Shown piece after piece: positions 12,115 through 24,799 of a stretch of 64,000 bases of DNA. The translations under genes and the position numbers were made by a program. This DNA comes from Tolypeutes matacus (taxonomy: Eukaryota > Chordata > Mammalia > Cingulata > Chlamyphoridae): NCBI GenBank assembly GCA_026826555.1, contig JAKSZT010054396.1:13740226-13804225 (forward strand), given 5' to 3'. The notes below the pieces were generated by a model, which was not told where the DNA came from, searched no databases, and saw only the letters and a list, made by a program, of their open reading frames with translations. Positions within the stretch are counted from its first letter, which is position 1, and every line of letters starts with the position of its first letter.

Positions 12115-13060
12115 AGTGCAAATATTCTCGCTGTCCTGATTTTGTGATAATCAGGGTAGGCTAAACATTTACTATATTAGAAACCATGCATGTGTCTCCA
12201 GACCTAGTTTTTCTCCCTAGGTCTGGTTTTTAGAATGCTGGCGATAAACTAAGCTTGATTTATTATATGACCATCTTGTATGGGAAAAGACTGTAACTTT
12301 ATGTATCTTTGGTCAACCTTAAGAGATATAGCAGGGGGACGGATGTGGCTTGGGTGGTTGAGCGTCTGTCTCCCTTTCGGAGGGACCTGGGTTCAATCCC
12401 CAGGACTTCCCGGTAAAAAAGAAAAAAAGAAAAATATAGAATGCATGTGGGCCACCAGGCTCCGTGTGCCATCAGGCCCCACAAGCGGGTGAGCCCCCCA
12501 GGCCCCGTGCACGGATGCGCCATCAGGCCCTGCAAGCCATGCAGCAAGATGATGACCTAACAGGAGAGTGACATAAGGGGAAGCCAAGACGAGACGTGCC
12601 GACAAACCAGGAACTAAGGTGGTGCAGGTGGTTGGATGCCTCTCTCCCACATCGGGGGTTCCGAGGATCGAATCCCAGTGAAGACAAGACGAGAAGGATG
12701 AGACAAGAGGGCAGAAAACGAACACAGAGTTGCCCAGTGAATGGACACAAAAACAGCAAAAACAGGGGCGGGGGGGGTAAAAATGAATAAAAGTAAATAA
12801 ATAAATAAATCATTTTTTAAAAATGTTTACGGGAATAGGATACAGACTATAGAGACTATAGTTAGTAGTAATACTTTGACAATGCTCTTTCATAATTTGT
12901 TAACAAATGTTTCACAACAATGCAAACTATTTGTGGTGGGTTGATGTGTGGGAGCCCTGTATGATGTTCTGCATGTTTGTTTTGTAAATTCACAATGTTT
13001 ACTGAACACTTATAGTTTATGTATAAATTCAATAAATTGTTTAAAAAAAAAAAAAAAAAA
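12115..13060 (+). mobile_element. L1 3-prime fragment with embedded dimeric SINE
   Basis: A TSD (aagataatatctga) occurs at about 12101-12114 and 13061-13074. It brackets about 0.94 kb ending in an A tail. The last 235 bases match the L1 tail at 7540-7785. The middle is a DAS-type dimer (12334-12815). The first about 220 bases are unassigned. Confidence 0.6.
12334..12815 (+). mobile_element. Long dimeric DAS-type SINE
   Basis: Same two-module layout as the copy at 9924, with 'ccatgcagcaagatgatgac' at 12536 and an (AATA)n end. It is embedded in an L1-like insertion. Confidence 0.88.
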
Positions 13061-13149
13061 AAGATAATATCTGACTTCAGCCCGAACACTGGCAATAAAC
13101 AGGAAGGAGAAACCCCAAACAAAATGTAAATAGTTGTGGACATTTGAGT

Positions 13150-13345
13150 GCTTTCTATGGTTTAGGTGCCATGCTAAGGACCTTACATTCAACCCTCAAA
13201 ACAACTCTATTTAAATTAAGTATTATTATCACTCTCGTATTTACTAAAGAGGAAACAGGATCAAAGAGGTTAAATAGCCCAATGCACACAGCAGGTAAGG
13301 GGTGGAGCTAGGATCCCAGCCTCAGCTGTCTGCCTCCAGAGACCA
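13150..13345 (-). mobile_element. MIR SINE, antisense
   Basis: 'taaagaggaaacaggatcaaag', 'ggtggagctaggatccc' and 'ctgtctgcctcca' follow MIR order in reverse. Confidence 0.65.
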
Positions 13346-13531
13346 CTCCTATAAAACAAAGTAAGGACACCCACAAAAAGCCAGAACAGTATTTAAGGGG
13401 AAGTGTCATGGTATTGGCAAAGGAGCAAGGAATAAGAAGTTCTTCTTTCTCCCCTTAATTAGAAGAGACTTCAGATCTCTGTAGTTAGGAAAGGAGGAGG
13501 AAGATATATTTTTAAAAATCAAGTAATCAAT

Positions 13532-13743
13532 GCATCTCTGACAGACCTGGAGCAGTTAATGTCTGTTGCTAAGGTTTCCACTGCAGATGCAAGAAAAAGA
13601 AGGTCCTCGTGCTTTTTGTCTGGTTGTGGCAGCCAAGACTGAATGGGGGAACACAGGAAATTCTAAAAACATAAGGAAGGGGAAATAATCTTTGCAACTC
13701 AGAAATAAACTTAAAAACAGCAAAGTAAAAAGAAAAAAGAAAA
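13532..13743 (+). pseudogene. Retroposed 3-prime end of unidentified mRNA, copy 1
   Basis: About 200 bases match, on the opposite strand, the sequence at 49051-49276. The copy ends in an AATAAA-containing segment followed by an A-rich tail. It is flanked by an imperfect TSD at 13517-13531 and 13744-13758 (12 of 15 bases match). It has the structure of a 5-prime truncated processed cDNA. I could not name the parent gene, and no intact reading frame is evident. Confidence 0.7.
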
Positions 13744-13759
13744 AATTAAGTTATCGATA

Positions 13760-14515
13760 AACACTGACCACATACTACATGTGAGGTATTGTGCAGAGGA
13801 AACTCGTTACCTTTAGCCAGATTACAATTGGGCTGCCTAATACAAACAACATCCCAGTGCAGTTCTGTTCAGCCTCTCTGGCTGGCCAGTCACATGTGTT
13901 CCTCTCAGAAGTTCCCATATAGACAAAGACAACATCCACCCACACAGGGAGGACTAGAGTCCAGTCAATGGCACACCAATTACTAAGCTCCCAGACTCTC
14001 CAAGTCCATTGGGAGGAGGATAAATGATACTGAAGCTTCTATGACAAATGAGAAGCATTTTTTTGTGTTACATTTTAATAATCTTCAGCAGTCTGGACAC
14101 CTGCCTTTGGCTTATACAGCTATCTGCCACATTTAAATCACTAAACTCTGATTTTTAGGATCAAAGAGCCAAAAGGTATGATGGTGTTACCATTTCAGAT
14201 TACTTGTTATAAGAAAAATTAATAATCATCTTTTCTCTCCCTCCAAATTCACTTAACCTCCTTTACCACCACCCCCAAAGTTCAAATCCACACAGGGTGA
14301 ACCCCAGGCTGCATTTGACTGTAAAGAAATCTGGGATGACTTTACCAAAGATATACCAAGGGAAATATGAAGGCTAATAGGACATTAATTCCCCCTGTGC
14401 TAGGACCTTTAACACTGAGCAAATATTCACCCTTGTTCATTTTAAACTAAACATATCATAGACTCCCCACTAGTCATAAAGACAGAAGCCAAGGACCAGG
14501 CAATAGAGCAGGGCA
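13760..14515. other. No recognisable feature
   Basis: Single-copy-looking intronic DNA. A short L2-like phrase (13765-13800) may be present. Confidence 0.4.
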
Positions 14516-14519
14516 GAAA

Positions 14520-14640
14520 ACAGGAGACCTGGGATCTTGATTCAGTTTTTAACTGGCCATATGATATCAAGTAAGTTACTTCAGCCTCTCTGGACCTCAA
14601 TCTCTTCAGGTATACATCAAGGAGTTGAACCATCAAGATC
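14520..14640 (+). mobile_element. MIR SINE fragment
   Basis: 'caagtaagttacttcagcctc' with 'ggacctcaatctcttcagg' corresponds to the MIR central core, sense strand. Confidence 0.55.
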
Positions 14641-15369
14641 TTTTCCATCTTTAACATTTTTAAGGACAGGTGGCTATATTCAGGGGAGAAAGAACTAAAA
14701 GTGTTGGTGGTGAGAAGGATGATTAATATAATGTAATTCTAGCCTAGGTCCAGAAATAGCCTGACTTAGTGCTGCATTCACCTTATCTGCCTGGATTTAT
14801 TAGGGGGGTGGGAGGGTTAGTGGGTGGGAATCACAGCCATCTACAGTGAAATTAAACTCTGTTCCCAAATGAGTTCTGCTGAAGTGTGATTTATCCAAAG
14901 AGTGTTAACTTACCAGCACTATGAAATCATTTTACTGAAATCTCATTATTGCATAAACTTAACTTTTTCCCAAATGCAATTTGCAGAGAGGATGCAGAGC
15001 TGAGAATCCTGTGTCTGTGGCCATCTGTCCTAGCCCAGTCCCTGGAGAGGCGTGGGGGATGTGTGTGAAAAGCCACCAGGCATCATGTAAATTCAAGCAC
15101 CAATGTCACGTATCAATAAAAGAGCCCTGCATTTGCTAGGGATGCTAAGTGTGCAGGTGAGGATGCAAAAGAGGTTCCCCAATCCACCCAGCCTCAGACA
15201 TTCCCTGAGCCTTCCTCCATTCCAGGCACGGGGCTGAAGGAATACCACAGAAGAGGGAAGATGTCAGCACCAGTGAAAACTTCTCAATGGTTCCTCCTCT
15301 GGGCTAGGGAGGCACTGCTGACTAAAAATGAAGCCAGAGGACTACAGGCTAGGTTCATGGGACAAAGGT

Positions 15370-15560
15370 TCCCACTCTTAGCTGCCTGTGGTGGCATGGA
15401 AAAGTCCCTTAACCAGAATCAGTTTCCTCATCTATCAGTAGCAATAACACATATCCTGCATTCCTCATGTGGTGAAGAAATAAATGGATGTAAAAACAAT
15501 GAAGACTTTACAGAGCCTCACGGAATAAATGCTATGATAACCATCAACATTGTAAAACTC
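15370..15560 (+). mobile_element. MIR SINE fragment
   Basis: 'aatcagtttcctcatctatc' followed by 'aataacacatatcctgc' matches the MIR core and its 3-prime side. Confidence 0.5.
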
Positions 15561-15684
15561 TTGTGCCAAGATATTAGAAACTGAAAATAATCAACTATAG
15601 ATAAAGTTGAAGTCAGACTTCTCAGGTATTAGCAGAGCCTTGACCTTGGGAGAACAGTGTTTTCTGTGCTCTGCCTTTACTGCC

Positions 15685-16050
15685 ATAAAGTTTGTTTAGT
15701 CATTCAACAAATTTTTGCCAAACCAGATGCCAGGGAACATGCTATGTACTGGAGATAATGAATAGCCCCAGTCCCAGTCCCCAAGTCTGGCCCAGCTGGA
15801 GTGAGTTATGCAAACAACTGACGTGTGATGGGATATGTACAGAATGCTCTGGAGGATGGAGCAGACAACTGCTGCCTATGGTGGGATGGAGGAAAGGTCT
15901 GTGATGGATTTATAGAAGAGGCGACCTAAAAATTGAGGCTTTGAAGCAAGGTTAGGGCTTCAACATGCACTGGAAATGGAGAAGGGAATCCTCAGTAGAA
16001 GACATGGTATGAGCAGAGGCCAGGGCCCATTAGTGAGGACGTCTGGATGA
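15685..16050 (-). mobile_element. L2 element, antisense
   Basis: It begins 'cattcaacaaatttttgcc' (reverse of the L2 end) and continues through 'gctatgtactggagataatg' and a block like the reverse of the L2 body. Open frames across it are incidental. Confidence 0.55.
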
Positions 16051-16609
16051 ACCATGAAGGAAAGGCTGAACCCAAGATCTACCTTGAGCTGACTCCAACA
16101 TCAGGCTTTAGCCACAGGAAGGAAGGGAGTGTTACCTGTTACCTTCTATTTATGCCACAACTGGTTGGTGATTATCCCTCTTTACCTCCCTCTGCTCTCC
16201 CCACCCCGTGCCCTCCCTCCTGTCACAGGAAATCCACTTTGGACTCTTGGCGGAGAAAGCTAAGCTTCCTGGGTGATGCTTGTCAGGCAGATGGCCAACC
16301 TGGAAAAGCTGGGAGGAGTCTATATTGGGATGTACTGTGTAGCAGTTGTTTCCTAGGCACCTTTTGCAGCCTCCTGTTTCACTGAAAATAATTCTTTTGC
16401 TTCCTGCACATCCTAAAATATTGCTAGTATGCCCGGAGTTGTCTCTATTCTAAGTCTGTGTGGATAAAGAACAGCTGAAGAGACCAGTCATTGGAAGTTC
16501 TTTGGGAGGTGAGAATTTTCTCTACTTCTCACCTGACAGAAAGTAAAGCACCCAGGGCTGGGAACTTAGTCCTGGCTGTTACAATTAGTCCTGTTAATAA
16601 TTTAAAAAG

Positions 16610-16800
16610 CAGTTTACACACATGGAGTGTGTGCCTATGAATCCTTTTTGTAGGGGAGATGTTATTATGCCCATTTTACAGATGTGGAAACAGACTCGAG
16701 GATGTGAAAGAACTTGCACAAGGTCACATAACTAGGTAGAGTCAGGACTCAAACCCAAGTCTGCTGGCTCCAAAGTCTATGCCCCTTCTGTTGTGCCACA
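16610..16800 (-). mobile_element. MIR SINE, antisense
   Basis: 'cccattttacagatgtgg', 'caaggtcacataactagg' and 'actcaaacccaagtctgc' form a well-preserved reverse MIR. Confidence 0.8.
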
Positions 16801-16966
16801 CTGCCTACTGGCTGTGCTCACTCAAAACTCACACTCAAAATTTAAAACAGAAATTGCTGTGTGACAAAGCCAACTTCTCTTAACCCTTCTCTGGATTCTT
16901 TATCTACCAAAAGGCAGGGTTGCAGGAAAGGTTTCTAAGATTCCTTTCAATAATAAAATTCTATTA

Positions 16967-17147
16967 GGGAGCAGATGTGGCTCAAGTAGTTGAGTGTCCA
17001 CCTCCCACATGGGAGGTCCCAGGTTTGGTTCCTGGTGCCTCCTAAAGAAAAAAAACAAGCAGACAACGAGCAAAAAAAAAAAAAAACAATGAGCAGACAA
17101 CAAGCACAAACAACAAGTAAACAAAGGAGCCATCTCGGGGGAAAAAA
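16967..17147 (+). mobile_element. DAS-type SINE, 'gcagacaac' form
   Basis: Head 'gcagatgtggctcaagtag', B box 'aggtttggttcc', and a body of A-rich 'gagcagacaacaagc' repeats ending in 'gccatctc'. TSD aaaattctattag on both sides. Confidence 0.9.
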
Positions 17148-17194
17148 AATTCTATTAGAGCTTGAAAGTGTGCTGAATGGTAACCCATATGAAC

Positions 17195-17360
17195 ACTTGG
17201 AGTTCATGTGATCCTCACAAATCCTGTAAGGTAGGAAGGCATTACCATCATCTCCACTTTGCAGAGAAGAAACTGAGGCACGGAGTGCTGAGTTAACAAC
17301 TGCAATAGGGAATGAGCTCAGGTCTCACACTTACTCTACACTACAGTCTGTCATTCCAAA
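17195..17360 (-). mobile_element. MIR SINE, antisense
   Basis: 'gatcctcacaaatcctgtaag', 'gaagaaactgaggcacgg' and 'gaatgagctcaggtctc' follow MIR order in reverse. Confidence 0.75.
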
Positions 17361-17364
17361 ACAC

Positions 17365-18270
17365 TGCAGCCTGAAATTCTGAAACTTGAAAACTTTTTGA
17401 CTCCTCTGGACAAGAGGTTAGTCTCTGGATTCAAATGAAACACTTGGGCAGGCACAAATATTCATTCGAAATCTGTCTAAGAAGCAGGACTGTTCCCTGC
17501 CCTGCTAGCACACAAAACAAGCACCACTCTATGAGGTGAACAGCATGTCCTCTTCAGCCCATCCTGCATTTGGGCCTGTTGACTCCATAACTCTTGTAAC
17601 TCTATTCCCAACTTTCTAGAAATTAGGCCCTTCTCTAAAAAACAATACAGGGAGTCATCTGGGTGCTCTGCTCTCTGCTCCCCTGCCACAAAATCTCAAG
17701 CGGTTAAAAAGACTAGATGTCAGAGCTACTAGGGATTCCTCCCAGCTGCCTCCACCATCTTTAAAGTCCATCCATTCCTGCCTCTGCATTCTCAGGGAAG
17801 ACAGGCACTTTCGTGGATACTTTACATCATTCCAGTTCCTCGGTTTTCAATCTCTTTGAACATCCATGGGCATACACCTTTAACGTTTCTTTAGGAAGAA
17901 ACCCAAAGTTTTAATTCCTCCATTTCTGAAAGATGATTTTCAAAACCAAGAGCCTGTCAGTAATACTGAAATCAAACATCACATTTAAGCTTCCTAAAAA
18001 TATTACCCAGTACAATGCCTCCTTTATGTTCCTATGTGCCCATCCCCCAAGTGCACACTTCTGCACTTGCGCACGCCACACACACACACTTTAGTCTGTC
18101 ATTTAGACACTGAAATGTATAATTTAAATGTCTGTAATAGTATCTAACTTAAAGGACATTTGCACATGAGTCTTTACATCAAAGCTATAATCGAAACTGG
18201 AGTTTTTATTGAATTTCAGACTAAATAGGTAGATTCATGGATGGCAAATACTGAATTTAAAATGCACTCA
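17365..18270. other. No recognisable feature
   Basis: Intronic DNA, moderately AT-rich, with a short CA tract at 18080-18090. No gene or repeat was recognised. Confidence 0.5.
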
Positions 18271-18274
18271 ACTA

Positions 18275-18462
18275 GGGAAGCGGCTGTGGCTCAATCAGTA
18301 GGGCTCCCGTTTACCATATGGGAGGCCCTGGGTTCGGTTCCCGGGGCCTCCTGGTGAAGGCAAGCCCGCCCACACGGCGTAGTTAGCTGACCCAGCGAGC
18401 ACAAGCAGCAAGGGGGGGATAAATGAATAAATAAATAAAATCTTTTAAAAAAATAAATAAAT
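18275..18462 (+). mobile_element. Young DAS-type SINE
   Basis: Full length. TSD aaaatgcactcaact flanks the head at 18259-18273 and the A-rich tail at 18463-18477. Confidence 0.95.
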
Positions 18463-19228
18463 AAAATGCACTCAACTTACCCGACACACACCACATCTGC
18501 ACCTTTTTCAATTTTCGGCAAAAGTCCTTTTCATCCATCTCATAGCCCAGTGTTTTGTTAGGTACGTCATAAATATCAGTTAAGCAAATGTTACTATCTC
18601 TTAATCTTAACAAACAAGTTAGAAATCTATTGTTGTGATTTGGCCATAATCTAAATATACTTGACCCTAACACAAATACCAATTGAATCAAGAGCAAATA
18701 ATGAGCAGCTGCTTGCACTGGACATACACATACCTCTGTCATTTGAACTGTTTTGAAGTGGGTCTTGTTTGGAAGACAAATGGTTAGCAGCTGCAAGTTC
18801 AACTACAAAGTGCTTGGTAAGAAGGCAGAGAAGGAACCAGAGGGAATCAAAGCGCCATTTCATACATTAAGGGTGGAATTCCTTTCCAACAAACATCTTT
18901 CATTTCTCTGGGAAGAACTAATCCCAACATGACCTTTGAACTTGGGAAAACACAGGGCTGTGCTATGAAAGAAGGAATCTAGTTTGAAGGCTGGATAGAG
19001 CTGAGAGAGTGGAGGAGTCACTCCTTTTGCTCATCTCCATTTTGTTTATTTCCTTTAAGGGAGTGTGTGGGACATGGGAAAATTTCCCAAACCACCAGTC
19101 CAAAGCCTGGATTAATTAGATAAATGATGCTGAACAAGTTACTTTCTCTGTTTTCTCCTTTGCAAAATAAAGGGGCAAAAACAGATCAATTAATTAATTA
19201 GAGGCAAGACTGGATGACCTCTAGACCA

Positions 19229-19421
19229 GGGATGTACAATAGAACTTTCTGCAATGATGAAAATGTTTAGTCTGTGCTTCTAATACCATAGCAACTAGCC
19301 ACACATGGCCACTAAGCCCTTGAAATTGGCTAGTGCAACTTAGGAACTGATTTTTAGATTTTATTTAATTTTAATTAAATTCAAGTGATTACCACTTTGG
19401 ACAATGCCGCTCTAGAAAGAC
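19229..19421. mobile_element. DNA-transposon-like palindromic repeat
   Basis: 'gtacaatagaactttctgc' at the left and 'ctttggacaatgccgctctag' at the right form an imperfect inverted pair. The middle 'ggccactaagcccttgaaat' is typical of a common mammalian hAT-type relic. Confidence 0.55.
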
Positions 19422-19469
19422 TTCTAGCATTTTATGCAGTCTTGAAAGGGCCATATGAAAAAAGCATGG

Positions 19470-19680
19470 GTGTAAGAGCAGAACAGATGTGGGTTCAAAA
19501 CTTAGCTCCATAACTTACTAGTTGTGCAACCCTGTGCAAATTACCTCTCTGAGCTTTGTTTTCCTTACGTGTACAACAGAACACTACGACATTTCTTGCA
19601 GAATTTTAGTGAAAATTCAAGATAGTGAGTGCAAAAAGACCAGAATAGGCCTTAAATAAATAGTAGTCATTTTTCTAATT
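19470..19680 (+). mobile_element. MIR SINE
   Basis: 'gtgggttcaaaacttagctcc', 'ttgtgcaaccctgtgcaaa' and 'cctctctgagctttg' match MIR from head to core, sense strand. Confidence 0.8.
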
Positions 19681-20891
19681 ATGATATGCAGGTACAAAAA
19701 TTCCATGTGATTTCATCTTACTGTTCCTTCCTGCACTAGGAGCTATACTTTATTATACCATAGATTAACAGCTGTGGTCCCACAGAGGCAGCTACAGAGG
19801 CAGCACCAGTTTATCAAGAAAACAACTTGCTCAGGAATTATTTCAAGTCCTCAGCTGTGGGCAAGCCACCATAAACCCAAGTCTGTGCCTCCGGAACCAC
19901 TGATTTCCGATTACCCTGTGTCCCCTCCACCTCCGGGTCATTCAGGAATTCACAGTGCTCTCTGCCCCATGACCGCACATCAAGCTGAAACTGTGTACGA
20001 AGCATCTGAAACATCTATTGGTGGTTTCTGGTACTTTCCCCACAAACTGTCCCCTTAACTTCCCCTAATAAATATATAAGGTCTTCTTTTTCATTTGGAA
20101 ATGCTATAGGACCATCAACTATTTTTCAATGCTCAGTGATTTAGAACACTTAGAAATAGAAATGCAACATGTTACATTTGTGGCCAACCCGGCATCAGTT
20201 TAGTTACCAAAACAAGACAAGACAAAAGAGACAATGTTTTAGAAGTAATGTTCTAGTAAATTATAAAAGTGGTGCAATATCTATCTAAACCAACATAATG
20301 TGTTAAAAGCCCAGCCCAAGTGTTCCACTGGTGCCTTCTTTTAGTGAATGGAACTTTCCCTTGGGCCCAATGACCATGTTTTATCAGTGGATACAAATGA
20401 ATGCCAAAGAAAAACAGGATAAATTTTGTATTATTAATAATTATTGGAATGTTAAGCTGCTCACTTCTTCCTCTCTCCCCACCATTCCACAGACCCTGAG
20501 AGGGAGAAGAGTTGAAATACAGGCTGGCATTTTGTTAGGATTTCAATCTCAATTTGAGTAAGCTATGAGACAAAAGGTTTACAGTTAGCTTGGAATTCTT
20601 GCTAACTTCTAAGGCCTCTCGTGACAAGGACATTCTTGAAAGGGTTTTGTTTTTTTCTCTTTTTCTTTTTCCCTCCCCTGAAGATTGGTATAAAAACAAA
20701 AAAAAAGGACAAATAGTTTTGAATCTGGACTCTCAAATGTAATGAGAGTCTGATCTAATTTTTTAAAACTAACCTGGATATGTAAGTTAAATCACAATAA
20801 ACATAATTAACTTAGAACCAAACTGATATGTATGCAAACATGATTAGCTACCTTACCACACCCCAATTTCCAATATTTAACCTGAACCTGG

Positions 20892-20982
20892 TGGGGAGCC
20901 GATGTAACTCAGTGGTTGAGTGCTGGTTTCCCACATATAAGATCCTGGGTTCAGGCACCGGCACCAAAAAATAAGTAAAATT
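20892..20982 (+). mobile_element. DAS-like SINE head fused to L1
   Basis: Head 'gagccgatgtaactcagtgg' with B-box-like 'gggttcaggcacc', then an A-rich stretch that passes directly into the L1 at 20983. Only the left TSD (20882-20891) abuts it. Confidence 0.8.
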
Positions 20983-21870
20983 AAAATAAAATAAGCCAGT
21001 GGGCCCTACCTTTAGAATTTACACTCCCCAGTGATCGAGTTGGACTCAATTGTGCTTTCCTTACACATGGCTTTGCTGCCCCTCTATTTGAACCTATAGT
21101 TAGTACTAGAGTTGATAGGTGTATATCCAAGAGACTTAAATCTTTGCGCTGTCCATGTGCCAGTTGGGCCCTGAATCTCAACAGACTTGCAACACCTACT
21201 CTCCAGTTCATTGGACTCACCCATGACAACTAACAAGGAGAAGATGACTGACAACGATCATCTCAAGGTACAGAGAGAGTCTGCAACTGCAAGCAAGAAA
21301 GTCCCATCCATCTGCCCCATGGGACATAAGCCCCCTCTCAATTAGAGGTAGAGAGGGCATCACCATCACAGAATCCTCAGGATTGGGAAATGGACAATGG
21401 ACTAGAGTAGACTTACAGTTTTTCTACTGTAGACTTGTGATCCTAGCAATGGAAGAACTTTTATCATGGGTGTGGAGGCAGTGGCTACTGGAGGTTCTGA
21501 GGGGAGGGAGAAGGAAAAATAAGTGTAATTTGGGGGCATTTTTGGGATTTGGTAATTATCCTGAATGACATTTCAATGACAGATACAGGTCATTGTATAT
21601 CATGTAATAACTTGCAAAAATGTGCGGGAGACAGTATAAACTACAATGTAAATTATAATCATCGTTTAGTGGCACTGCTCCAAGATGTGTTCATCAATTG
21701 TGACAAATGTACCATGCTAATGAAGGATGTTGCTGATGTGGGAAAATGTGGGAGTGCTAGGGAGCAAGACATATGGGAATCCCCTATTTTTTGTGAACAT
21801 TTATGTAATCTAAGTTTCTTTTAAAAATTAAAAAAAATTAAAAATATATTAAATAAATTAATTAAATAAT
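20983..21870 (+). mobile_element. L1 3-prime UTR (copy B), fused to a SINE
   Basis: The sequence aligns with copies C and D from 'ccagtgggccctac' to the A-rich tail. The downstream TSD (ctgaacctgg, 21871-21880) has its partner at 20882-20891, before the adjoining SINE rather than before the L1. Confidence 0.8.
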
Positions 21871-22344
21871 CTGAACCTGGAACCCATGCAGATTATTCAC
21901 TCAAATCAATTGTTCCATTTTCTCTGAAGAGTAAATGCACTTACAAGCACCTAAGATTCTGAACTCTTCTTCACAACAAACTCAAAATAGCTCAATTCAG
22001 AAAAGTATTCATTTCAAGGGGACTTGTCTGTGGTTATTTTGAAAACTACTACTTTTAAAACTGACATTATGAAGTTTAAAAATAGTCCCTCCAACTTAAG
22101 ATCATGAATCCTTTCCTCCCTTCCTTCTCCTTCAGCCACCTAGGAGAGTGGAGATGTAGAGGGGTACATTTTCAGAGCTTCAGACTATTACTTGAAATTA
22201 ATTTTATTTTAGGACATTGGATAGAGTTACCAAAATTCAGTGATGCGTAACCCTGGATAATTTTCAAACCAAGTAAGTGTTCTAAATGAAAACTTACGGT
22301 ATATAATACCATTTTAAAAAATGTAAGGATAAAAGCTCAACCAC

Positions 22345-22450
22345 CTCCTTCCACTCTAGCCATGTGAACTTTGGCAAGTTCCTTCCCCTCTCTGGGTCTG
22401 GTTTCCTCATCTATCAAATGAAAGCAGGGGACTAGAAGATGTCTAGGGTT
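22345..22450 (+). mobile_element. MIR SINE fragment
   Basis: 'actttggcaagttccttcc' and 'ggtttcctcatctatcaaatg' are MIR core sequence. Confidence 0.7.
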
Positions 22451-22767
22451 CCATTTATCCCTAACAGGATCTGTGTCTGAAGAGCTGGGCAGCTGCTTCC
22501 TATTTTCCTGGCTCCCTTGAAAGAGCAGAAGAGTCCCTGGCCCAGAAGGCCCCTAGGAAGCCCTAGTTAACTGCTACTGAAAGCAATTTAAGATGAAAAA
22601 GCTATAAAGTAGCTTTTCAATAAAGTATTGAAAAGAAAAAATCAAGTTATCACATTTTGCAGATAACATTGGTAAATCTAGAAATATATATTCAATCAAA
22701 AGATTACCAGATATAAGTGAATTTATACACATCTACAGGAGATAAATATCATAAAAATCAAACCAGG

Positions 22768-22867
22768 GGGTGGATGTGGCTCAAATGGTTGGGCGTCCGT
22801 CTCCCATATGGAGGGACCTGGGTTCGATCCCCAGGACCTCCCGGTAAAATAAATTAATTAAAAAAAA
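22768..22867 (+). mobile_element. Monomeric DAS-type SINE
   Basis: About 85-base head ending 'gacctcccggtaaaat', then an A-rich tail. TSD aaaatcaaaccag lies at 22755 and 22868. Confidence 0.93.
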
Positions 22868-23585
22868 AAATCAAACCAGAGTCAAGATGGAGAAAATAAA
22901 TTAGAATATTTTCAATCACAACAGATCAAAATGTTATGTTAAATACTTGAAATAGTAACTCAAAACACAAGAAAATTATTCAGAAGAAACTGTAACAGCA
23001 TAACAGAACTGGATGAAGATATTAATAAATGGATAGACCGTAAACATTTTTTAAAGTTTTCTTAACCCTACCAAATTAAAAAAAAACAAAACTTAAAACT
23101 ATTAACACTACATAAGAGTTAAAAAAACATTTTAGAAATAGATCAAAATACAATAAAGACCAAGTAAAGATAAACCTGAAAATACAATAAATGGGTAAAT
23201 AAATCATATTTAATAAACTCTAACAAGATACCAGAACTCATTGTGGAGAAAAATTAACTTGAACCCATACCTCACACCAAATGCATTTTTTAAACCAGAT
23301 GGGATGAAGAGCTGAACACATAAGGGAGAAAAAGGACAAGAAGAAAATTAAGCAACATTTCCCTGCTGGTTGTAGAGAGATGATAGATGTCTAACTACTA
23401 AAGAAAAGTAGGCTATCCCATACAAAAGACATGCTTAAAAGGTAGAAAAAATATTTTTTTCTTAAGTAATACAACATAAAAGGAAAACACCACAAAGGGG
23501 AAATATAATTATCATATAATTTATAAAACTTTAAAATACAAAGCATATAAAAACTATTTAAACATGTCTACTAAAGAATGGTCAG

Positions 23586-23770
23586 GGGAAGCAGCTGTGG
23601 CTCAATCAGTAGGGCTCCCGTTTACCATATGGGAGGCCCCGGGTTCGGTTCCCGGGGCCTCCTAGTGAAGGCAGGCCCGCCCGCGCGGCGTGGTTAGCTG
23701 ACCCAGAGAGCACGGGCAGCAAGGGGGGGATAAATGAATAAATAAATAAAATCTTAAAAAAAAAAAAAAA
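23586..23770 (+). mobile_element. Young DAS-type SINE
   Basis: Full length. TSD aagaatggtcag lies immediately before the head and after the A tail (from about 23769). Confidence 0.95.
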
Positions 23771-23829
23771 AGAATGGTCAGAGGGGAACAAAAGTTTGCA
23801 TGTGACTAAATACAAAATGCTCAGCCTGG

Positions 23830-24315
23830 TACCAGAAAGCCATCCCAACCTACCTCTCCAGCTTCATTTCCCACAACCTGCACAATGCACCCGTCACACT
23901 AAACTACTTGCAATCTTCTCCACACATCCCAAGCTTTCCCACTGTGTGAAGTTGTTCACCCGGTGCTCTCTTCCTGCCACGCCCTCCCCTCATTCCCATG
24001 GAAATCTTAGCCATCCTTCAAGACCCAGCTCACATGTCATCTCCTCCATGAAGCCTCTCCTAGTTTCCCTCACTGGATGTATGTTCTCTTTCCTAAGAGC
24101 CCTCACAGTACTTTCTTTGTTCCTCTTCTTTTGGGGCACTTTTCTTACTCTGCAGCCATTTGTTTCCTTCTTCTTGTCTCCCTGCAACCTGCCTTCCACC
24201 TCCCCCATAAGAGATTTTAAGATCCTTGGAGGCAAAAACAACCTTATTCATTTTTGAGTCACTTCCTGGCATAGAGACTTACACTCAATAAATATTTGTT
24301 TGTACTGAATTGATG
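23830..24315 (+). mobile_element. L2 3-prime region
   Basis: 'ccatccttcaagacccagctc', 'tcctccatgaagcctctcc', 'ttaagatccttggaggc' and the terminal 'cactcaataaatatttg' give the complete order of an L2 3-prime region. The 153-codon frame at 23796-24257 is a by-product. Confidence 0.85.
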
Positions 24316-24418
24316 AAATAAAGAAAACTGTCACGTCAAAAATACAGCCTGGCTAATAATTAAAGGCAAGCAGAATGACCTTTAAAGGAGTCCTTATATG
24401 GCCTATTAAAACTATTAA

Positions 24419-24786
24419 GGGAAGCTGATGTGGCTCAAATGATTGGGCTCCTGTCTACCATATGGGGGGGTCCCAGGTTCGGTTCCTGAGGCCTCCTGGT
24501 GAAGGAGAGCTGGTCCGCGCGGAGAGCTGGCGCAACAAGATAACGCAACAAAAAAAGATTCACAGAGGAAAAGACAACGAGAGACACAACAAGCCAGGGA
24601 TCTGAGGTGGCTCAAGTGATTGAGTGCCTCTCTCCCATGTCGGAAGGTCCAGGGATCGGTTCCTCCTCCTAAAGAGAAGATGAGAAAACAAGCAGACACA
24701 GAACGCGCAGCAAATGGACACAGAAAACAAACAGAAAGCGTAAGCAGCAGGGGTGGGGGGTAAATAAAATAAAATAAATCTTTAAA
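24419..24786 (+). mobile_element. Dimeric DAS-type SINE
   Basis: A first module ('gctgatgtggctcaaatg') and a second module ('gatctgaggtggctcaagtg') each have a B-box-like site. TSD aaaactattaa lies on both sides. Confidence 0.92.
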
Positions 24787-24799
24787 AAAACTATTAAAA

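Noticed and set aside
23796..24257. 153-codon frame
   Set aside because: It coincides with an L2 3-prime region.
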